64,000 bases of DNA. Source: Castanea sativa (lineage: Eukaryota > Streptophyta > Magnoliopsida > Fagales > Fagaceae). The notes under the pieces were generated by a model. The model saw nothing but the letters and a program-made list of their open reading frames with translations, searched no databases and had not been told where the DNA came from. Below, piece by piece: positions 57,661 through 64,000 of this stretch. Numbering within the stretch: position 1 is the stretch's first letter; each line of letters opens with the position of its first letter. The stretch covers positions 28,854,001 through 28,918,000 of the forward strand of contig NC_134021.1 in NCBI RefSeq assembly GCF_040712315.1, in the 5' to 3' direction. Both the position numbers and the translations under genes were made by a program.

Positions 57661-58436
57661 ATCTCCCACTTGCCCTAAAGACTATTGTGCACTAATCTAA
57701 CTCCCATTAACTCCAAATGTGACTTGAAAGTCCTTTGAGGCAAGGCTTTGGTAAAAGGATCTGCTAGATTATTTGCACTTTCAATCTTTACTACCACAAC
57801 ATCTCCACGAGCACTATGTCTCGAATGATGTGGTACTTCCTCTCAATGTGCTTTCCTTTCTTGTGATTCCTTGGATCTTTGGATTGTGCAACCGCTCCAC
57901 TATTGTCGCAAAACAATGTGATGGGAACTTGCTCCATTCTCATAACACCGAGACCGGAAAGGAATTTCTTGAGCCAAACAGCTTCCTTTGCTGCTTCACA
58001 ATCAGCAACGTACTCAGCTTCCATGGTGGAGTCCGCAATACAAGATTTCTTAACACTCCTCCAACTTATGGCTCCACCTCCCAAGGTGAAAACACATCCT
58101 AAAGTGGATTTTCTGTAATCTTGATCTGATTAAAAATCTAAATCTGTAAAGCCAATGGGAATTAAATCCTCACATTGATAAACAAGCATATAATCTCTCG
58201 TTCTCCTAAGATACTTGAGAATATACTTTACAGTTTGCCAATGTTTTAGTCCTAGATTTGATTGATATCAGCTGACCATGCCAACTGAATAACAAATACC
58301 TAGTCTAGTACAAAGCATGGCATACATGAGACTTCTCACTACAGAAGCATAAGGTACTTATTTTATCATATTTTCTTCATCTTGAGTCTTAGGCCTTTGG
58401 TCGTCAGACAGAGGAAATCATTTCTTGGAGTTTTGC
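57661..58436 (-). pseudogene. Copia pol fragment (RNase H and RT end), truncated
   Basis: The minus strand carries the RNase H (STMEAEYVADCEAAKEAVWL, TLFCDNSGAVAQSKDPRNH in the frame 58084-57791) and, further in, the broken RT end as at 61733-62500. The match to the right-hand copy stops near 58436 inside TTCTTGGAGTTTTGC, where Gypsy sequence begins. Confidence 0.8.
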
Positions 58437-58553
58437 CGAGTCATTCATATTGGCATGTAGGCTAACCCTTTAATTCACAAAGATCTTGCTCTCTTCCTGA
58501 AAGGCAATTAGGACATCTTTGTTTGGAGCCACGAGGACATGACGGGGATCAAT
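58437..58553 (+). pseudogene. Gypsy RT fragment, left part
   Basis: LALFLKGN, a stop, then DIFVWSHEDMTGIN, the conserved entry to the RT of Gypsy (Tat-like) elements. Interrupted at 58553 by a solo LTR; continues at 59973. Confidence 0.7.
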
Positions 58554-59967
58554 TGTTAGGATCAGTGTCCTTAAATCCTATTGTATGATGCTATGTATTT
58601 TATTATGTATTTTATTATGTATGACATTATGTATGACTTAATGTTGTGTTTAATAAAGTTGTTTTGCTATTGTCTAAATTAATGGTTACATGAATATTGA
58701 GACATTATCATATAGTTCATGAGATGCATAGTATGTAATTTATGTGAAAAGTCACAGAAGATATAAATCACAAGTTCTTTGTAAACTCAGAATTTTAGTT
58801 CGTAGTCGGTAATGAAATTGGGCATTTCATCTGCGAAGATTATAACATATCAACTAAGATGATTTGTCTTGATCATGGAAATGAAGATTTCTAGTTGATA
58901 TGTTGATATGTTTTAAGAGTTAAAACATATTGAACTGGACCGGTGTGAGATTTATTATTCTCCTAACAACTGTCAAATGAATAATAAACTCACGACTTAT
59001 AATTGCATGAACTCTTAATCCTGAGAAAATAATGGACTTGATCATGAGGTGTAGGTTATTTTGATATATCAGGAGTGAGATCTAGAGTTACGGTCAAAAC
59101 CTCAGTATGTTGAGCAACCACATTTAATGTTGATGGAACATATATTCTCAAGATGGAATTCATAGTCTCTTAACGGAGATACAAAATATTCATTTGAGAT
59201 AAGTTTAATGAGTTTGTTATTCAGAATGTTAGGCCTAACTACTTTAGTAAATAGTTACTAGAGTATATATTTATGAAATTGGATTTCATAAATATATGAT
59301 GAATAACTTAAAGGATTAAACTGGGTACTCAAAGATAAGATGTAGTAATTTACAAAGTGACAGTCTACATTCATGACTTTGTGTTACTACGAATATTTCA
59401 TGAAGGAGTTGCATGTACAATAAAGTCTTGGGATATAATTTATAGATAAGGCCTAGAGTACAACTATATTTATATAGTGGTATTAAATATAGTTAATGGT
59501 AACTTTGGACTTGTCAAGAGTTGACAGAAAAGCCCAAGGCCCATTGGAGCTAGTGTCTTATTGGTCCCTTTTGGTCCCACTCCAAGCCATACACTTAAGC
59601 CCAATTGAAAAGGCCCAAAAGGCCAGCCCAATTAGATAATTGGTTAGACACAAAGGGAAAAACATACCAAATTTTCTGTAGAGAATTTTTGTAAGAACAC
59701 TATTGCAAAATGGTGTAAGAAGTGTTAGACACTCCTTGACCTTCTCCCTTTGGAACTAATTAAGAGACCACACTTCTTGGGCGTTAGTGAAATTGGAGTG
59801 AAGATTGAAAGTCTTCCCAAGTGATTTTGATATTTGGTTTTGAAATTCACTGCTTCAAGGTACACTCTCTTGTTCTCTAATTCTGAAACTTACATAGTGC
59901 ATGTTAACATTTATGAATGAAGTAGATCCGTTTTTTTTTTCCGCTGCGCACATCCATATTTCCTTCA
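58554..59967 (+). repeat. Solo LTR of the 1.4-kb Copia family, TSD TCAAT
   Basis: 1414 bp, TGTTAGGATCAGTG to CCATATTTCCT-TCA. TCAAT flanks both sides (58549-58553 and 59968-59972), and removal rejoins the Gypsy RT segments. Confidence 0.9.
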
Positions 59968-59972
59968 TCAAT

Positions 59973-60280
59973 CTGAAAACCATGGTCCACAGGCTCAAAG
60001 TGTACCCGTCCTTTCCCTTGGTTCGACAGAATAAAAGGGTCTTTGCCTAGGAAAGAGGCAAGGCCATAGCTGAAGACGTGCGTAAATTACTAGAGGCAGA
60101 CTTCATTCGAGAAGTCTACTACCTCGAATGGTTGGCCAACATAGTAATGATTAAAAATGCGAATGGTAGGTAAAGAATGTGCATAGATTTCACTGACCTG
60201 AACAGAGCACGCCCCAAGAATAGCTACCCACTCCTACACATCGACCTCCTTGTTGACTCTATGGCAGGCCACCAACTTCT
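59973..60280 (+). pseudogene. Gypsy RT fragment, right part
   Basis: ADFIREVYYLEWLANIVMI, KNANGR followed by a stop, then RMCIDFTDLNRARPKNSYPL and LLVDSMAGHQLL: the first RT motifs of a Tat-like element. Ends at 60280 where another LTR inserts. Distinct from the Tat element at 31-43 kb (different residues at many places). Confidence 0.8.
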
Positions 60281-61718
60281 TGAAGGAAAAAATCTGGTTT
60301 TGCATCTCATGCAAAACCCACAGCGGAAGCGACGAACTAGGGTCTATTTCATTCATGATTGATAACGTGCACTACATAAATTTCAGAATTTAAGAACAAG
60401 ATAGCGTACCTTGGTGTGGAGAAATTCAAAACAAAGATTAGAAGCACTTGGGAACACTTTTAATCTTCACTCCAATTCCACTTTACGCCCAAGATGTGTG
60501 ATCTCTCAATCAGTTTTTCAAAGGGAGAATGAAAGTGTGTCTCACACTCTCTCACACACCGTTTTTTATTTTTCTTTTCTTTCTCTTCTAATTAAAATTC
60601 TGTATGTTTCTCCCTTTATAACTAACTGATTATCTAATTGGGCTGGCCTATTGGGCCTTTCCAATTGGGCTTTAGTGTGTGGCTTGGAGTGGGACCAAAA
60701 GGGACCAATAAGACACTAGCTCCAATGGGCCTTGGGCTTTTCCGTCAACTCTTGACAAGTCCAAAGTTACCATTAATTATATTTAATACCACTATATAAA
60801 TATAATTGCACTCTAGGCCTTATTAATAAATTATATCCCAAGACTTTATTATACACGTAACCCCTTCATAAAATATTCGTAGTAACACAAACTCATACAT
60901 CTAGACCGCCACTTTGTAAAGTACTACATCTTATCCGTGAGGACCCGGTTTAATTCTTTAAAGTTATTCATTATATCTTTATGAAATCCAATTTCATAAA
61001 TATATACTTTAGTAATTTCTTACTAAAGTGGTTAGGCCTAACTCTCTCGAATAATCGAAACCATTAAACTTATCTCAAGGGAATATTTTATATCTCCATC
61101 AAGAGATTATGAATTCCATCTTGAGAATATATGTTCCATCAACACTAAATGTGGCTGCCCAACATACCGAGGTTTTGACCGTTATTTCGCATCTCACTCC
61201 CGATATATCAAAGCAACCTACACTTCATGATCGTGTCCATTATTCTCTTAGGATTAAGAGTTCATGCAAATAGAAGTCGTGAGATTTATTATTCATTTGA
61301 CGATCGTTAGAAGAATAATAAATCTCACAATGTCCTGTTCAATATGTTTTAACTCTTAAAACATATCAACATATCAACTAGAAGCTTCTACTTCCATGAT
61401 CAAGACAAATCATCTTAGTTGACACGTTATAGTCTTCGTAGATGAAATGCCCAATTTCATCACCGACTACGAACTATTAATTCGTATTTTACAAAGAACT
61501 TGTGATTTACATCTTCTGTGACTTTTCACATAAATCACATACAATGCATCTCATGGACTATATGATAATGTCCCATATTCACGTAACCACTATTTTAGAT
61601 AATAATAAAATAACTTTATCAAATACAATATTAAGTCATACATCATGTCATACATAATGTCATACATAATATCATACATAGCATCATACAATAGGATTTA
61701 AGGGCACTAATCCTAACA
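60281..61718 (-). repeat. LTR of the 1.4-kb Copia family (3' LTR of the right-edge element)
   Basis: 1438 bp, TGAAGGAAAAAATCTGG to ACTAATCCTAACA. The polypurine tract follows on the right (minus strand: GGCAAGTGGGAGATTG). The left flank CTTCT is the candidate duplication; its partner would lie beyond the window. Confidence 0.9.
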
Positions 61719-61732
61719 ATCTCCCACTTGCC

Positions 61733-64000
61733 CTAAAGACTATTGTGCATTAATCTAACTCCCATTCCCTCCAAATGTGACTCGAAAGTCCTTTGAGGTA
61801 AGGCTTTGGTAAAAGGATCTGCTAGATTATTTGCACTTTCAATCTTTGCTACCACAACATCTCCACGAGCAACAATATCTCGAATGATGTGGTACTTCCT
61901 CTCAATGTGCTTTCCTTTCTTGTGATTCCTTGGATCTTTGGATTGTGCAACCGCTCCACTATTGTCACAAAACAATGTGATGGGAACTTGCTCGATTCTC
62001 ACTACACCAAGATCAGAAAGGAATTTCTTAAGCCAAACAGCCTCCTTTGCTGCTTCACAAGCAGCAACATACTCGGCTTCCATGGTGGAGTCCGCAATAC
62101 AAGATTGCTTGACACTCCTCCAACTTATGGCTCCACCTCCCAAGGTGAAAACACATCCTGAAGTGGATTTTCTGAAATCTAGATCTGACTGAAAGTCTGA
62201 ATCGGTATAGCCAATGGGAATCAAATCCTCACTATGGTAAACAAGCATATAATCTCTCGTTCTCCTAAGATACTTGAGAATATGCTTTACAGCTTGCCAA
62301 TGTTTTGGCCCTGGATTTGATTGATATCGGCTGACCATGCCAACTGAATAACAAATATCTGGTCTAGTACAAAGCATGGCATACATGAGACTTCCCACTG
62401 CAGAAGCATAAGGAACTTGTCTCATCATATTTTCTTCCTCTTGAGTCTTAGGCCTTTGGTCATCAGACAGAGGGACTCCATGTCTAAAAGGAAGCAATCC
62501 TTTCTTGGAGTTTTGCATGCTAAACCGTTCTAGAACCTTATCTATATATCCAGCTTGTGATAAGCCTAACATCTTATTCTTGCGATCTCGCCAAAGCTTG
62601 ATCCCTAGAATAAAGTTAGCCTCACCCAAGTCCTTCATATCAAATTGGCTTGACAACCAAACTTTAACTGATGACATTACCCCTACATCATTCCCAATGA
62701 GTAGAATATCATCAACATAAAGCACTAGGAACATTACTACTTTGTCTCGATGTCTTTTGTACACACATGGTTCATCAAGATTTTGTTCAAAACCAAATGA
62801 CTTGATTGCTTGATCAAATCTGATGTTCCATGACCTAGATGCTTGTTTAAGTCCATAAATGGACCTATTCAACTTGCATACCATATGCTCTTGGTTCTTT
62901 GCTATGAAACCTTCTGGTTGCAACATGTATATTTCTTCTTCAAGATTGCCATTAAGAAATGCAGTCTTGACATCCATTTGCCAAATCTCATACTCATAAT
63001 GAGCAGCAATGGATAAGAGAATTCGATAGATTTAAGCATGGCTACCGGCGAAAAAGTTTCATCATAATCAAAAAATTCTTTTAGTGTATACCCTTTCGCC
63101 ACTAGTCTTGCTTTAAAGGTTTCAACCTTTCCATCTATCCCTCTCTTTCTCTTGTAAACCCATTTGCAACCAACAGGTTTAATGCCGTTAGGCGCCTTTA
63201 CAAGATCCCATACATGATTTGAATTCATAGAATCCAATTCAGATTTCATAGCTTGGACCCAATGATGTGCATCTATATCATTCATTGCTTCATCATAAGT
63301 GTAAGGATCCGATTCAGCCTCTTCTGAGATAGCCTCATAAGTTTCTCCCAAACCTATGAATCTTATAGGAGGCCGAATAATTCTCCCACTACGACGAGGC
63401 ACCTGTGTACTAGACATCTCATGAGTAGTATCTTGTGGTGTATCTAATACAATCACATCATCCCTAGTTTCATCCATTGGTTGTTCAACTACAGGTTCAT
63501 TCATTTCAGCCAAGACAACTCTACTTCTAGGAGTAAAATTATTCATATAGTCATTTTCCAAGAATTTGGCATTTGTGCTAACAAACACTTTATTATCCTT
63601 ATGACTATAGAATAAACCTCCAACTGTTCCTTTTGGATACCCTACAAAAAATACCACTTCCGTTTTAGACCGTAACTTGTCGGACTTTCCTTTCAACACA
63701 TGTGCCGGACAACCCCAAATGTGGAGATGTCTCATACTAGGCTTACGCCCATTCCACAACTCTACAGGTGTTTTAGGAATAGACTTCGAAGGTACTAAAT
63801 TCGAAGATACATTGCAGTATTTAAGGCATATCCCCAAAAAGAAATTGGTAGAGTCGAATAACTCAACATGGACCTAACCATATCTAAAAGAGTCCTATTC
63901 CTTCTTTCTGCTACACCATTTTGTTGTGGAGTTTCAGGTGCAGTCAATTGGGATATAATCCCATTTTCAGTCAAGTAATCCTTAAAGTCACCAAGAAGGT
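61733..64000 (-). pseudogene. Copia pol (RNase H, RT, integrase end), right edge of window
   Basis: The frame 62977-61733 is open for 414 codons: MDVKTAFLNGNLEEEIYMLQ, YGLKQASRSWNIRFD, VLYVDDILLIGN, GYTDSDFQSDLDFRKSTSGC, MEAEYVAACEAAKEAVWLKK, to LPQRTFESHLEGMGVRLMHN. This covers RT with an intact YVDD and RNase H. A frameshift near 62990-63030 separates it from the frame 63837-62902 (integrase end KTPVELWNGRKPSMRHLHIW, RT start HHWVQAMKSELDSMNSNHVW); another lies near 63840. Best preserved pol in the window; the element continues beyond 64000. Confidence 0.9.

Overview
The window is plant nuclear DNA. The signs are a single intronless lectin receptor-kinase gene and a dense set of plant-type Ty1/Copia and Ty3/Gypsy (Tat lineage) retrotransposons. 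An L1-type LINE carries the plant DUF4283/CCHC ORF1, and there are Tourist-like MITEs, Helitron-like ends and many AT/AAT microsatellites. A woody eudicot fits best; genus cannot be fixed from the sequence. No bacterial, organellar or CRISPR features were seen.

Layout. 1-5334: a Copia-type LTR element on the minus strand with a broken gag and no pol (the window starts inside its 3' LTR). 5696-10305: a second gag-only element, of Gypsy/Tat type, also minus, with fifteen copies of a 78-bp repeat between gag and the 3' LTR. 10306-26700: a low-gene region with MITEs, three solo Tat-type LTRs, an old tandem duplication (12291-15053 / 15054-about 18200) and a foldback element. 26710-28983: the only convincing host gene, a G-type lectin receptor-like protein of the SD3-1 kind whose kinase domain has lost key catalytic residues. 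29339-30490: a long-TIR DNA element carrying a piece of RNase H-like coding sequence. 30767-43844: a decayed Tat-lineage Gypsy element (gag, PR, RT, two RNase H domains, IN, 151-bp tandem repeats, antisense ORF with introns, 3' LTR) flanked by AAT microsatellites and Helitron-like copies in opposite orientation. 44819-56261: a LINE split by a complete Copia element (45465-54454, TSD TTGGA), which is itself split by a solo LTR (50799-51835, TSD ATGGC). 56262-64000: more pieces of the same Copia family and of a Gypsy pol, again nested; the minus-strand Copia pol at the right edge is the best preserved and runs off the window.

One Copia LTR family of about 1.4 kb occurs six times between 34 and 62 kb (solo, paired and truncated contexts, both strands), so this half of the window is largely its product. 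No retroelement here is fully intact: each has stops, frameshifts, insertions or missing parts. The receptor gene is the only feature likely to serve the plant directly. The most unusual points are the degenerate kinase, the two gag-only elements, the hypervariable tandem repeats of the Tat elements, and the nested insertions with readable target-site duplications. All calls are from reading the sequence; no searches were run.
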